From: Jiella marina
Lineage (GTDB): Bacteria > Pseudomonadota > Alphaproteobacteria > Rhizobiales > Rhizobiaceae
Direction of reading: 5' to 3'
DNA: 64,000 nucleotides
NCBI RefSeq assembly: GCF_024359545.1
Contig: NZ_JAKQZG010000009.1
Span: 155,079 to 219,078 of the forward strand
Every line of letters starts with the position of its first letter. Positions within the stretch are counted from its first letter, which is position 1. Positions 8,754-18,437 of this stretch are shown in pieces. A program made the position numbers and the translations under genes. Under the pieces are notes generated by a model that was given only the letters and a program-made list of their open reading frames with translations, ran no database searches and had not been told where the DNA came from.

Positions 8754-10265
8754 CTATTGCACCGATGAGGAGGCGGAGGCCGTCCCGCTGTCGGCGCGCT
8801 TGGCGTAGTGCCTGCGCTTTTCGGCGTACATGTTCTCGTCGGCGCGGATCACCGCATCTTCCAGCCGTTCGCCGTCCTTCGCCGTGGCGAGTCCGAAGGA
8901 AAAGGACAGGCGGGCATTGCTGTAGAACTGGTTGTTGACCTCCACGAGTTCCTGAAGCTCGGCCACCATTTGCCGGCCTTCCGCCAGCGTGCTTCCCGGC
9001 ATCAGAACGGCGAATTCGTCGCCGCCGATGCGCGCCACGGTCGCCGGCTTCTTGACGCCTTCCTTGAACACTTCGCTCGCGCGCCTGAGCAGCGCGTCAC
9101 CGGCGGCATGGCCCATCGTGTCGTTGGCCGCCTTCAGCCCGTCGAGATCGGCAATGACGATCGTCACCGGCGAAGGCCCCTTGCGCTCCAGACGATTGAG
9201 CTCGTCGACGAAGAAGGAGCGGTTGTAGAGCTTGGTCAGAATGTCGTGCTTGCCGAGGAATTCGAGATAGGCCTCGGCCTTCTTGCGCGCCGTGATGTCG
9301 GTCAGCGCGACCTGCACCAGGGACCAGTCGTCCTCGCACCCAGGGAATACCGAGAACTGCAGGTGCACATGAAGCTCTTCACCCGACAGCGAATAGTTCA
9401 CCACCTCGCGCTGCTGGAAGAGCTTGCCGTTCCACAGATCGATGAGCTGTTCGCGGAAGGGCTGTTCCATGTTGTCGCGAAACACCTCGCCGATCCGGCG
9501 CAGAAGCATCTCCTTGCTGGGTGCCTCGAATAGTTCGAGCGTGTGGCGATTGACGTCGATGATCCGGATCTCGCTCATGCAGCGGCGAACGAATTCGGGA
9601 TGCACATCGGTGAAGGTGCGGAAATCGACGACGCCGCTTGCGCGCACCCCATCGATCAGTTCCTTCACGGTCGAGAAGTCTTCCACCCAGAGCGAGATCG
9701 GCGAGTGTTCGAACAAGCCGCGGGCGAAGTTCTCCTTGTCGGCCAGACGACGGCGTTGCTCGACATGCTCGGTGATGTCCTCGGTGGAAATCAGCACCCG
9801 GCTCCAGTCATCCTCGTAATCGGGCAGGATGCGGGCCTTGAGCTGGACCTCCCGGCGCTGGCCGGACAGCGTGTAGTTGACGGCCTGGCTTTCGAAGCCG
9901 GTGGCTCCGTCCCAGAGCTGGCAGAGCTCCCCGATATGGGTGGAGAACATCTCACGAGAGAAGATGACACCGAGATTGGCCGTCAGTTCGTCGAAATCGG
10001 CGGCCTCGAACAGTTCGAGCGTGGGACCGTTGACCGCCAGGATGCGGATGGCATGGGCCGCCTCTTCGACCAGATCCGGCCGGGCTTCGAGATGCTCGCG
10101 CAGGGAGACGACACCTTCCGCCCGCCACCGATCCATCAGGGCTTTCACGCCGCTGTAATCTTCGAGCCAGAGGGGGAGCGGAGCGAGTTCGAATACGCCG
10201 CCCTTCGATGAAGACTCGTCGAGCAAAGCTTCCAGGGGAAGTGCCTCAGATGACAGGGTGTCCAT
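8754..10265 (-). CDS. Double-PAS diguanylate cyclase
   Basis: 503 residues from ATG 10265 (MDTLSSEALPLE), preceded by GGAGG and GAGG on the minus strand. Two tandem PAS-like modules (about 15-150 and 160-295) are duplicates: both open with P-LWxEDxSxVKxLxD and end with EDDWSxV and DITxxxE/K. The GGDEF domain follows, with intact GGDEF at 414-418, so it should make c-di-GMP from two GTP. No RxxD inhibitory site is visible just upstream, suggesting no I-site product feedback. There is no membrane segment or signal peptide, so it is a cytosolic sensor; the PAS ligand is unknown. It ends in a Ser/Ala-rich tail. Confidence 0.92.
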   Translation of the reverse strand: MDTLSSEALPLEALLDESSSKGGVFELAPLPLWLEDYSGVKALMDRWRAEGVVSLREHLEARPDLVEEAAHAIRILAVNGPTLELFEAADFDELTANLGVIFSREMFSTHIGELCQLWDGATGFESQAVNYTLSGQRREVQLKARILPDYEDDWSRVLISTEDITEHVEQRRRLADKENFARGLFEHSPISLWVEDFSTVKELIDGVRASGVVDFRTFTDVHPEFVRRCMSEIRIIDVNRHTLELFEAPSKEMLLRRIGEVFRDNMEQPFREQLIDLWNGKLFQQREVVNYSLSGEELHVHLQFSVFPGCEDDWSLVQVALTDITARKKAEAYLEFLGKHDILTKLYNRSFFVDELNRLERKGPSPVTIVIADLDGLKAANDTMGHAAGDALLRRASEVFKEGVKKPATVARIGGDEFAVLMPGSTLAEGRQMVAELQELVEVNNQFYSNARLSFSFGLATAKDGERLEDAVIRADENMYAEKRRHYAKRADSGTASASSSVQ

Positions 10266-10637
10266 GAGCGCCTCGACCTCCAGATTTTTGCGGCATGTGC
10301 CAACGTTGTCGCGACGCGAATCACGGCCGCCGCGGCGGAAATTTAGGTTCGAATGCTTACTAACAGGTTGCAAAGCGCATCGGTTATGTAAACAGTTTAA
10401 TAAATTTTCCTTGTCCCTGCCCGACGCTTTTCCGCAACGTTGAAGCGATTCAGGACTCGATTTGCCGTCTTCGAGCGCGGCGCACTCGACCAATGTCCGC
10501 GACCGGGACGATTCGTTCGGGCTGAGAGCACGTTCTTCCCTTACGGCATGGAACGTCATATCCTCATGGCAGGCTGGGTGGCGTTGTCTTTGACCCGGCA
10601 GCTTTGCCTTTGACGACAATCTTTGAGAGTGGGCTCG
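10266..10637. other. Divergent intergenic region
   Basis: 372 bases between the double-PAS cyclase and the ClpP-like gene. The part at 10340-10410 is conspicuously AT-rich, likely holding the cyclase promoter, with its Shine-Dalgarno directly before 10265. No ORF or RNA structure stands out. Confidence 0.5.
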
Positions 10638-12371
10638 ATGCGGCTTTCTGACATGCCAGATGCCGGGTGCGAAACGTCGATGCTTGGCGCGAACGGATCT
10701 GCGTCCCGCGGGCCTGAGGCCAAAGATGCGGCCCATCATGCTCAGGCGAACCTGATTCACCTCGTGGTGAGCCTCTTCATTGTCGCGGCCTGGGCTCTGT
10801 CAGCAGCCTCGGCCGCGGCCGGCGAATTCCGTCTGGTGCGTGAGCAATTCAGCGCAACGCGATCCGAACCGCTGATCCTGTTATCAGGACCGATCGAGAA
10901 GGGTGACGCCGAGCGGCTCGCCGCATTGATCGACGAGGTCTGTGCGAGTCGCGAGTGCGACTATCAGAATACCGCGGCCATGCTGAGCCTGAACAGCCCG
11001 GGCGGCTCGTTCACCGAAGGGATCGCGCTGGCCGAGACCATGCGCGAGAAACAGGTTGCGAGCATCGTCGAGAACGGCAGCCTATGCCTGTCGGCCTGCG
11101 CGCTCGCCTGGCTCGGCGGGTCGAGCTTCCATCCGACCGGCGGCGTCGGCACCTATATCGACCGCTATGTCGAGCCGGACGGGCAGATCGGCTTCCACTC
11201 GCCCTACCTCTCCGACGCGGCGATTGCCGCCTTGCCCGAGGAGGAACGCCTGGGCACCCAGGCGACCGGCCTGCGGCTCGGCATTTCGAAGATGGTGCGG
11301 TTTCTCGCGAGCTTCGGCGTCGATCCTCTGGTCATCGACCGGATCGTCGCCATGGGTCCGGACGAAGTGATGACGATCGAGACCGTGGCCGATGTGGTGG
11401 CATTCAGGGGCGAGCTGCCACCGGTGCCGGTTTCGACCCTCGGCTTCGACCGTCGGGCGATCACGTACAATGTCTGCCTGAAGCTCCTTGCGCACCATAA
11501 CGGCACTGATCTCGACGCGCCGAGCAATCTGGAGTCATCCTATGGGGAAGCGCAGACCGGCAAGACCAGGAGCGGCGAGGCTTTCCTGGGCTTCGAGATT
11601 TCGGACAGGCCATTGACGATCGCCTTTTGCGGCGCCAACGCATCCCAGGCCATTCCATCTGACGACTTCACGATCTCGCTGGCGCGCATGGCCTGGAAGG
11701 ACGATGTGAGCGAAACCTATACGGAGCCCTTCACGAACTTCGTCTTTTCCAAGGTCGGCTGGAACCAGGCCGCCTATGACGGTCAACGCGCGACCCAAAG
11801 CATCCTGCGACTGACGCCAATGGTTTCCTGGCTGTTGCCGAAGCAGATGCGGCTTGCGGATCTGCCGGGACCCGTGCGTGCCGCCATAGAAGCGGACAAG
11901 AGAGGCATCGCAGCGCGCCCGACGCCGCAACTCACTCGCGGCCCGGCAGCAACGCCTCCCCGCACCGCCGACTTCTCGCGCCTCCGCGCGGCCGTGATTT
12001 CAGACGCCGTGCCGACGATCGAGGACCAGAGCCGAAGGCTGTACCGATTCGGCGATCTCGACGTGGAGGTCACCGTGGGTTCGTTTTCGCTTTACAGCAC
12101 TGAAGCGGCGCGTCGCGACAGGCTGAACCAGCGGCTGCTCACCTATAACAAACACTTCGACGATTCCTTCGTTTATTCCGGTGTCGAGGCCGACCGCCAG
12201 AGCGGCTTCTACAATTTCGCACTTCTCGATGGCGACGCCACAGCCGTTGTCCGGATCGGCTTTGCGCTCGGGGCCGATGGCCGCGCCACGCAGGAAGCTC
12301 AGAGACTCATCGGCCAGATCGCATGCTCGGCGCGGTTCGGGGCGGCCGGTTTACCTTGCGCCAAGAAATGA
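10638..12371 (+). CDS. Membrane-anchored ClpP-like periplasmic serine protease family protein (COG3904-like)
   Basis: 577 residues from ATG 10638; a TTG five codons upstream is possible. One hydrophobic segment (about 39-61) acts as signal or anchor, placing the rest in the periplasm. The following ~180 residues resemble the ClpP/crotonase fold: LSLNSPGGSFTEG for substrate and oxyanion binding, GSLCLSACAL with likely nucleophile Ser152, and IGFHSPY with likely His187. The nucleophile is flanked by Cys, as in COG3904 proteins. The C-terminal ~350 residues are unrecognised: a Pro-rich linker (around 430) and an end domain resembling a PsbP/Mog1-like fold. First of three envelope genes on the same strand. 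Substrate unknown. Confidence 0.75.
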   Translation: MRLSDMPDAGCETSMLGANGSASRGPEAKDAAHHAQANLIHLVVSLFIVAAWALSAASAAAGEFRLVREQFSATRSEPLILLSGPIEKGDAERLAALIDEVCASRECDYQNTAAMLSLNSPGGSFTEGIALAETMREKQVASIVENGSLCLSACALAWLGGSSFHPTGGVGTYIDRYVEPDGQIGFHSPYLSDAAIAALPEEERLGTQATGLRLGISKMVRFLASFGVDPLVIDRIVAMGPDEVMTIETVADVVAFRGELPPVPVSTLGFDRRAITYNVCLKLLAHHNGTDLDAPSNLESSYGEAQTGKTRSGEAFLGFEISDRPLTIAFCGANASQAIPSDDFTISLARMAWKDDVSETYTEPFTNFVFSKVGWNQAAYDGQRATQSILRLTPMVSWLLPKQMRLADLPGPVRAAIEADKRGIAARPTPQLTRGPAATPPRTADFSRLRAAVISDAVPTIEDQSRRLYRFGDLDVEVTVGSFSLYSTEAARRDRLNQRLLTYNKHFDDSFVYSGVEADRQSGFYNFALLDGDATAVVRIGFALGADGRATQEAQRLIGQIACSARFGAAGLPCAKK

Positions 12372-12480
12372 CGGCCGGCAGCCTGTCCGCATGCCGCCAA
12401 GCTTGATCAATGACCGATCTCGGGTTTCCAATACGCTGACGGACGAATTCGCGTATCGAGATCAAAAAAGGGGAGGCCAG

Positions 12481-14178
12481 GTGGTCCAGAACAACGATGC
12501 CGCCACGTCGAAGAGCCGGATCGGCCGAGGTGAGGCGCGCCGGATGCTATCCGCCGTGATAATGCTGGTCCTTTCGGCACCGCTCGTCGCAGGCGTCAAC
12601 GGCACGGCCCGTGCCCAGGGGACTGACGACACCCTTGCCCTGATCGAGGACCGGCTGCAGAACACGGTCGCCGACATTCTCACCCGCAATTGCATCGGAC
12701 CGGGCGAGCCGCGGCCCTTCACGGTGACCTTCTACGGCCTGCCCTTCACCGACCCGCATTTTTCCCAGAACGATCGCGAGCGTATCAATCAGACCGTGCT
12801 GACCGGCCTGCGCGAGGCACGGCGTGTCTCGATCGACGTCAGCGCGGCCGAGAACGCCGGCGCCCTCGCTCCGATCTCCGGGCAGGATGCCAGCGACCGC
12901 ACCGCTCTCGCCAACGCGCTCTCCCGCCTGGGCTCCTCGACCCTGCCGATCGTCCTCAAGGCGACGCGCCCGGAGCCGAACATCGCCCGTCTCGACATGG
13001 CGGTCTTCGCACGCGGCGCCGAGGGCGCCTATGGCTGCAACCGCTCGATCACCTTCAATCTCGATCTCGGCACGCTGGAGCCGGTTCGCGACAGCCGCGG
13101 CTTCAGGGATTACGTCACCCTCGACGGCGCCTATGGAATGGCGCTCGACAGCCTCGCGCCAAGGCTGAAAGGCGTCACCGGCATCTGGCTCGACACGCAG
13201 ACCGACAACAGCTGCCCCTATATCTCGCGGGCGGTTTCCCGTTTCGAAGACGCCTATTACGGCAACGGCCAGGTCAATTTCTCGGCCGGCCTGACCGACC
13301 GCAACCTGCCGGACTTCCTTCTCGAAGAGCCCGGCGAGGGCGACGGCGCAGCCACGCTGGCGCTCAAGTACAGCGTTCCCGAAGGTGTGGAGAATACGCT
13401 CGATCTTCTCGTCTCGCTGACCGCGAAGGGTCGCGTCCTGTCGCGCCAGCGCTTTTCCGTGGCCGCGGAGACGCAGGATCTCGATGCCTGTCGGCCGGCG
13501 CCGGCAACGGCCGATGCGACACCGGTCGACGGCGGCGAAGTCCCGCCCACCGATCCCCAGAACGCCGCCGACACGGGTCAGGCCGGGGACGGCGCCGACC
13601 GGGTCGCGAGCACGGGCAATCCGGATGAGCCGGGTGGTGCGCCCGACGTGGCGCGGGACGGAACCGTCAACTCCGTGCCGCAGCCGATCGACGATCCGGA
13701 CGCCACAGAACCGGGAGAGGATCTGGCCACGCTCGATCAGTCCTCGGCGCCGGCCTGTCAGGAACGCGGCGAGATCCTCGACTTCACCGTCGGGCCCCGG
13801 ATCGCCCGGACCGGCGACCGGCTTTCGCTGCGGGGCCTCGTCCGCCAATGCCAGCCGGTCTTCTTCGCCTATGCCTCCGGCAAGGTGACGCCGGTTCCCT
13901 TGCGGATCTTCGAACTTGGATCACAGCCTTCCGGCGCGATCTCCTATGAATCCTCGCCGGAGACGAAGATCAAGCTCTACCTCGAAGAGCAGGATCCCGT
14001 CGGCCTGAACAAGATCGTGCTGTTCTGTTCGAGCTGTGTGGTCAATCCCGCTCAGAGCGATCTGGTCGAATGGCTGCGCGGCGTCCGGGACAGGCTTGCG
14101 AGTGACCAGCGCTCCGGGGCTGCGACGCTTCCGAACGGGGTGGGCTATGCCTTCGGCTCGGTCGAAAAGGTCAATTGA
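12481..14178 (+). CDS. Secreted protein of unknown function, middle gene of the envelope cluster
   Basis: 565 residues from GTG 12481; the GGGGAGG at 12470-12476 decides this start over a longer frame from inside the previous gene. A signal peptide follows a basic N-terminus (LSAVIMLVLSAPLVA...ARAQG). Residues ~45-210 form a domain bounded by Cys (RNCIGPGEPRP and YGCNRSITF) that resembles the N-terminal domain of the 2640-3938 product. A second Cys-containing domain follows, then a low-complexity Asp/Pro/Gly linker (about 340-430), then a C-terminal beta-rich domain with FTVGPRIARTGDRLSLRG and a CSSC motif. Not a family I recognise. Context (ClpP-like protease before, OmpA protein after) suggests a periplasmic role. 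Confidence 0.75.
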   Translation: MVQNNDAATSKSRIGRGEARRMLSAVIMLVLSAPLVAGVNGTARAQGTDDTLALIEDRLQNTVADILTRNCIGPGEPRPFTVTFYGLPFTDPHFSQNDRERINQTVLTGLREARRVSIDVSAAENAGALAPISGQDASDRTALANALSRLGSSTLPIVLKATRPEPNIARLDMAVFARGAEGAYGCNRSITFNLDLGTLEPVRDSRGFRDYVTLDGAYGMALDSLAPRLKGVTGIWLDTQTDNSCPYISRAVSRFEDAYYGNGQVNFSAGLTDRNLPDFLLEEPGEGDGAATLALKYSVPEGVENTLDLLVSLTAKGRVLSRQRFSVAAETQDLDACRPAPATADATPVDGGEVPPTDPQNAADTGQAGDGADRVASTGNPDEPGGAPDVARDGTVNSVPQPIDDPDATEPGEDLATLDQSSAPACQERGEILDFTVGPRIARTGDRLSLRGLVRQCQPVFFAYASGKVTPVPLRIFELGSQPSGAISYESSPETKIKLYLEEQDPVGLNKIVLFCSSCVVNPAQSDLVEWLRGVRDRLASDQRSGAATLPNGVGYAFGSVEKVN

Positions 14179-14197
14179 AATGAAGGGAGACTTGTCG

Positions 14198-15004
14198 ATG
14201 AAGACGCAACAGCACCTCCGGCTTCGAAAGGCTCTCTCGGCCCCGTCCGTCAGGTCGTCTCGACGCCGCCTCGCCCTGGCGGGCGCCCTCTTCGCGGCAA
14301 CCTGTGTCGCCGCGACGCCGACGCTTTCACAGGGCACGTCGCTCGACAGCTTCGACCTCGATTCCATCGCACCCGGAGCCGGCCAGTCCAACACCACCGC
14401 CTACGAAGCGCCGAAAGTGGACGATTCGCTTCTCAACGCCTCCACTGGCCTCGGGGATTGCCTGGTGAGCGGCGGCGACAATTGCTCCGGCGAGGCCAAG
14501 AAATCCTCCAAGAGCTTTTCGCTGGATGATCTGCAGAATCTCGGCGTCATCGAGGAGGAGCCGGCACCGCCCCCGATCGCCGCGACCGAAGCCACGCCGC
14601 AGGAGCGGCGGGATCAGGAACGCCGTCAGGCGGCGATCGCGGTCGAAAAGGCAAAGCCCCTTCCCTCGATCGATATCGAGGTGCTGTTCGCCTATAATGA
14701 CGCCCAGCCTCTGCCCTCGGAATACGGCAAGATCTACGAGCTTGCGGCGGCGCTCAGCGATCCGCGGCTCGCGGATAAGCGCTTCGTACTCCTGGGCCAT
14801 ACGGATGCGGCCGGGAGTGACGCCTACAATCTCGAACTCTCTCAGCGTCGTTCGGAGGCGCTTGCCCAGGCCCTTGTGCGGGCTTCCGGCCTGCCGCGCC
14901 ACCGCTTTGTCACGGCTGGGCGCGGGGAGCGGGATCTGAAGACGCCCTGGGCTCCCGAGGCAGCCGAAAACCGCCGGGTTCAGATCGTGCTTCTCGACCG
15001 CTGA
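14198..15004 (+). CDS. OmpA-domain peptidoglycan-binding protein
   Basis: 268 residues from ATG 14198, which has AAGGGAG seven bases upstream; an ATG at 14180 is too close to the previous stop for a site of its own. A signal peptide (LALAGALFAATCVAATPTLSQ) is followed by a disordered linker (FSLDDLQNLGVIEEE, then Pro/Ala/Arg-rich) and an OmpA-like C-terminal domain from about 150: LFAYNDAQPL, LLGHTDAAGSDAYN, LSQRRSEAL and AENRRVQI. The Asp in GHTD and Arg in NRRVQI are the diaminopimelate-binding residues of the family. There is no barrel, so it is a periplasmic peptidoglycan-anchored protein, 19 nt downstream of the unknown secreted protein and probably co-transcribed. Confidence 0.88.
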   Translation: MKTQQHLRLRKALSAPSVRSSRRRLALAGALFAATCVAATPTLSQGTSLDSFDLDSIAPGAGQSNTTAYEAPKVDDSLLNASTGLGDCLVSGGDNCSGEAKKSSKSFSLDDLQNLGVIEEEPAPPPIAATEATPQERRDQERRQAAIAVEKAKPLPSIDIEVLFAYNDAQPLPSEYGKIYELAAALSDPRLADKRFVLLGHTDAAGSDAYNLELSQRRSEALAQALVRASGLPRHRFVTAGRGERDLKTPWAPEAAENRRVQIVLLDR

Positions 15005-15176
15005 GACGCCGGTCGTCGAGCACCGAAGGAGGCCGATCGCAGCCCGAGGATGGGTCGGCACTGAGATCCTTGCCGCTCCCACCGGGCGCTGGCCGATGCC
15101 ATCCGCCCTTGGCCGCCCGCCACGGCCGGAACCTGATTGAAATTGCACCCCTCTTGCCGCGGCGGGGCCAAAGGCC

Positions 15177-15214
15177 AAAAAAAGACCCGATCGCTTGTCA
15201 GCGGCCGGGTCTTT
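15177..15214 (-). terminator. Rho-independent terminator of irr
   Basis: AAAGACCCG (15181-15189) pairs with CGGGTCTTT (15206-15214); the A-run at 15177-15183 gives a T7 tract on the minus strand, directly after the end of irr. The plus-strand tract is short, so it mainly serves irr. Confidence 0.75.
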
Positions 15215-15258
15215 ACAAAGCAAGAGAGGGTGTTTCGTCGCGGCGGAGCCGCGCCGTC

Positions 15259-15708
15259 TCAATCCGCGCTGCGCGCTTCGGCATCCTTCTTCCGGCGCAC
15301 ACGAACCACGACGTCGACATTGACGATTTCCATGCCTTCGGGCGGCTCGGGGAGATCGTCGAACTTCAACGTGTTGCGCGGGATGTCGATCATCTCGTTT
15401 TCCTCTTCCACGAAGAAATGGTGATGATCGGAGGTATTGGTGTCGAAATAGGTGCGCTGTCCTTCCGCCGAGAGCGGACGGACCAGACCGACATCGGTGA
15501 ACTGGTGAAGCGTGTTGTACACGGTGGCAAGCGAAACGGTTTCGCCGGCCTTGTGCGCTTCCTCATAGAGCTCCTCGGCCGAAAGGTGCCGATCGCCCGA
15601 GCCGAACATCAGGTTGCACAGGGCAACACGCTGCCGTGTCGGCCGCAGGCCCACCGACCGAAGCCGCTCGAACACACAAAAGCTCTGGTTACGCGTCTGA
15701 TTTTCCAT
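15259..15708 (-). CDS. irr: Fur-family iron response regulator Irr
   Basis: 149 residues from ATG 15708; an in-frame GTG at 15747 would add 13 residues, and neither has a good ribosome site. A Fur-family winged helix with GLRPTRQRVAL and SLATVYNTLHQFTDVGLVRPL, both characteristic of Irr, and the HHHFF metal/heme-binding stretch in the dimerisation half. In alphaproteobacteria Irr accumulates under iron limitation, responds to heme and controls heme synthesis and iron genes, which is notable because hemB lies 18 kb away. The N-terminal GCPWH-type heme regulatory motif of Bradyrhizobium Irr is absent. Adjacency to the fab genes matches other Hyphomicrobiales. Confidence 0.93.
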   Translation of the reverse strand: MENQTRNQSFCVFERLRSVGLRPTRQRVALCNLMFGSGDRHLSAEELYEEAHKAGETVSLATVYNTLHQFTDVGLVRPLSAEGQRTYFDTNTSDHHHFFVEEENEMIDIPRNTLKFDDLPEPPEGMEIVNVDVVVRVRRKKDAEARSAD

Positions 15709-15772
15709 TCCCGACAATGCCACGCTTGGTATTGGTGTCTCGATCACCGCAGAAAAGCGGCAACGCCGTTTC

Positions 15773-15810
15773 GATGCTTGGACATAGCATATAGGTAAGT
15801 GTCAAGCATC
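15773..15810. promoter_or_regulatory. Inverted repeat upstream of irr, possible operator
   Basis: GATGCTTG (15773-15780) and CAAGCATC (15803-15810) are perfect 8-bp arms about 22 bp apart; the minus strand of the right arm contains TTGACA, a consensus -35. Position upstream of irr fits an autoregulatory or promoter element. It does not match the ICE motif I know. Confidence 0.4.
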
Positions 15811-15887
15811 AAAAAACAGCGATTACGTTGACAAAATTTATCAGCTTTATCGCAGCCGGGGCAACCCCGGCGTGGCAAGGCCGCACC

Positions 15888-16364
15888 TCAATCCGCGAAC
15901 CCGCAGCCGGTGCGCAACTTTTCGAGTGCCTGGGCCGAGCCGGCCAGCGGCACCTCGTAACGGCCGGCCGGCGTCGCGACGACGGCCTTCCGCCCCCTTC
16001 GCAGCGCCTCGACGAGATCGGTCGCCTCACCTCCGGTGACGGCCGCACGCAGCACCGATCCGGCCTCTCTGCCACCCGTGAAGGCGATCGCTCGGAACCG
16101 TCGGGCGATCCCATCGATGGTGATCACGACCGTATAGGCTGCGCCCGCCTGCAGCCGCGTCGAGAAGCCGGAGAAGCCGAGGGCAAGCCCGGCGCCGGCG
16201 CATTCCACCGTCAGTCCGGTGAAGCGATCTTCGACGGACAAGCCTGCCGTGCCATTGGCATAGCCCCAACTCTGCGCGCCGGCCGGCGAAAGCGCAAAAA
16301 AGGGGAGAAGCGCCGCAAGGCTCGATGCGCGGCTCCACGGCAAGACGGTACGCAGAAGTGACAT
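15888..16364 (-). CDS. Small secreted protein of unknown function
   Basis: 158 residues with a signal peptide ([17 protein letters not shown]) and a mature ~125-residue domain: two beta-rich halves, Cys in LTVECAGAG and near the end in LRTGCGFAD (a likely disulfide), and a central [14 protein letters not shown]. Similar short secreted proteins with a C-terminal GxYEVPLxGSxxALxxLxxxC motif occur in rhizobia, but I know no function. It is transcribed towards irr and divergently from fabA. Confidence 0.7.
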   Translation of the reverse strand: MSLLRTVLPWSRASSLAALLPFFALSPAGAQSWGYANGTAGLSVEDRFTGLTVECAGAGLALGFSGFSTRLQAGAAYTVVITIDGIARRFRAIAFTGGREAGSVLRAAVTGGEATDLVEALRRGRKAVVATPAGRYEVPLAGSAQALEKLRTGCGFAD

Positions 16365-16622
16365 GCAGTCCGCAAATCCTTTGGGAAATCCGACCCATAT
16401 GCCGGATCATGGGCCGGTCATTTTCGACAAACGGCGCAAACCTATCGAAATGCGTCCTCTCCCGCCACACATAGCCCTGGCGCAGGTCCTCGCGTTCCGG
16501 CCTGTTCGGAGCTGTCCGCCATCGCGGTTTTCAGCCCCGCACCGGACGTGCTAAGGGCGCAAGCGAATCCGGCCGTTGCGGAGATGACGGCCGACCAACG
16601 ACAGGGTGGAAAACCAACACCG

Positions 16623-17156
16623 ATGACAGCGCGCAAATCCTCCTACGACTACGACGACCTTCTCGCCTGTGGTCGTGGCGAGTTGTTCGGTGCCGGCAAC
16701 GCGCAGCTTCCGTTGCCCCCGATGCTGATGTTCGATCGCATCACAAAGGTCGACGAGACCGGTGGTGAGAACGGCAAGGGTCTGATCACCGCGGAGTTCG
16801 ACGTCAAACCGGACCTGTGGTTCTTCCAGTGCCATTTTCAGGGCGATCCGGTCATGCCGGGCTGCCTGGGCCTCGACGCTCTGTGGCAACTGACCGGCTT
16901 CTTCCTCGGCTGGCTGGGCGAGCCGGGTCGCGGGCGCGCCCTCGGCGTCGGAGAGGTCAAGTTCTCCGGCCAGGTCACGCCGAAGGTGAAGACGGTCGAG
17001 TACGGCGTCGAGTTCCGTCGGGTCATCCGTTCCCGACTGAAGCTCGGCATCGCCAATGGCTGGATGAAGGCCGATGGCGAGGAGATCTATCGGGCCAGCG
17101 ATCTTCGCGTCGGGCTGTTTACCGACGAACAGGCGGCAGCCGCCGCAAGCGCATGA
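16623..17156 (+). CDS. fabA: 3-hydroxydecanoyl-[ACP] dehydratase/isomerase
   Basis: 177 residues from ATG 16623 ([17 protein letters not shown]), the family start; an upstream in-frame CTG or ATG would add unconserved residues. A hot-dog dehydratase that makes trans-2- and cis-3-decenoyl-ACP, the branch point to unsaturated fatty acids in the cytosol. Catalytic His71 lies in [18 protein letters not shown] and Asp85 in LGLDALWQ, matching His70/Asp84 of E. coli. First gene of fabA-fabB-fabI, spaced 34 and 17 nt, so probably one transcript from the 258-bp divergent region upstream. Confidence 0.97.
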   Translation: MTARKSSYDYDDLLACGRGELFGAGNAQLPLPPMLMFDRITKVDETGGENGKGLITAEFDVKPDLWFFQCHFQGDPVMPGCLGLDALWQLTGFFLGWLGEPGRGRALGVGEVKFSGQVTPKVKTVEYGVEFRRVIRSRLKLGIANGWMKADGEEIYRASDLRVGLFTDEQAAAAASA

Positions 17157-17190
17157 ACCATTGCCGGCAGGACAGAGAGGAAAGCGCGCG

Positions 17191-18420
17191 ATGAGACGGG
17201 TTGTCGTGACCGGAATGGGAATCGTCTCCCCCATCGGCAACGATGTGGAGGAGGTGGCGCGCTCCCTTAAGGAAGCACGCTCCGGAATCAGCTTTTCCGA
17301 GGAATACAAGGAACTCGGCTTCCGCAGCCAGGTGCACGGCAAGCCGACCCTCGATCCGACGACGGTGCTCGACCGCCGGGCCATGCGCTTTCACGGCGGC
17401 GGCACGGCCTGGAACCACATCGCCATGGATCAGGCGATCAAGGATGCCGGGCTCGGCGAGAACGAGATCTCCAACGAGCGAACCGGCATCGTGATGGGTT
17501 CGGGTGGCGCGTCCACCATCTCCATCGTGACCGCCGCCGACATCACCCGCGAAAAGGGCCCGAAGCGGGTCGGACCGACCATGGTGCCGAAGGCCATGTC
17601 CTCCACCGCCTCGGCGACGCTCGCCACCTGGTTCAAGATCAAGGGCATCAACTATTCGATTTCCTCGGCCTGCTCGACCTCCAGTCACTGCATCGGCAAC
17701 GCTGCTGAACAGATCATGATGGGCAAGCAGGACCTGATGTTCGCCGGTGGTTGCGAGGATCTCAACTGGTCGCTCTCGAACCTGTTCGACGCCATGGGCG
17801 CCTTGTCGGACGGGTACAACGACCGCCCGGACGTCGCCTCGCGCGCCTACGACGCCGATCGCGACGGTTTCGTGATCTCCGGCGGTGCCGGCGTTCTCGT
17901 TCTGGAGGAGTATGAGCGCGCCAAGGCACGGGGCGCGACGATCCATGGTGAGCTGGTCGGCTACGGTGCGACGTCCGACGGCGCCGACATGGTCGCGCCT
18001 TCCGGAGAAGGCGCGGTGCGCTGCATGCGCCAGGCCCTCTCCGGTTTCAAGGGCCGCCTCGACGGCCCGATCGACTACATCAACCCGCACGCCACCTCGA
18101 CGACCGTCGGCGACCGCATGGAAATCCAGGCGATCCGCGAGGTGTTCGGGGAGAGCATCCCGCCGATATCCGGAACCAAGTCGCTGACCGGGCACAGCCA
18201 GGGCGCAACGGGCGTGCACGAGGCGATCTATTCGCTGTTGATGATGCGCGACGGCTTCATCGCCAAGAGCGCACACATCGAGAATCTCGATCCCGAATTC
18301 GAGGGTCTGCCGATCGTGCAGGAACGTCGCGACGACATCCAACTCGACCGGGTTCTCTCCAATTCCTTCGGCTTTGGCGGCACCAATGCCTGCCTTGTCT
18401 TCCAACGCGTATCCGATTGA
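17191..18420 (+). CDS. fabB: Beta-ketoacyl-[ACP] synthase I
   Basis: 409 residues from ATG 17191 ([18 protein letters not shown]), with AGAGAGG about 11 nt upstream. A thiolase-fold condensing enzyme that elongates cis-3-decenoyl-ACP made by FabA, hence required for unsaturated fatty acids. The Cys-His-His triad is visible: Cys161 in [10 protein letters not shown], His300 in NPHATST, His335 in [10 protein letters not shown]. The C-terminal [12 protein letters not shown] is the usual KAS end. Middle gene of the fabABI operon. Confidence 0.97.
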   Translation: MRRVVVTGMGIVSPIGNDVEEVARSLKEARSGISFSEEYKELGFRSQVHGKPTLDPTTVLDRRAMRFHGGGTAWNHIAMDQAIKDAGLGENEISNERTGIVMGSGGASTISIVTAADITREKGPKRVGPTMVPKAMSSTASATLATWFKIKGINYSISSACSTSSHCIGNAAEQIMMGKQDLMFAGGCEDLNWSLSNLFDAMGALSDGYNDRPDVASRAYDADRDGFVISGGAGVLVLEEYERAKARGATIHGELVGYGATSDGADMVAPSGEGAVRCMRQALSGFKGRLDGPIDYINPHATSTTVGDRMEIQAIREVFGESIPPISGTKSLTGHSQGATGVHEAIYSLLMMRDGFIAKSAHIENLDPEFEGLPIVQERRDDIQLDRVLSNSFGFGGTNACLVFQRVSD

Positions 18421-18437
18421 GGAAGAGGGCGACCGCC

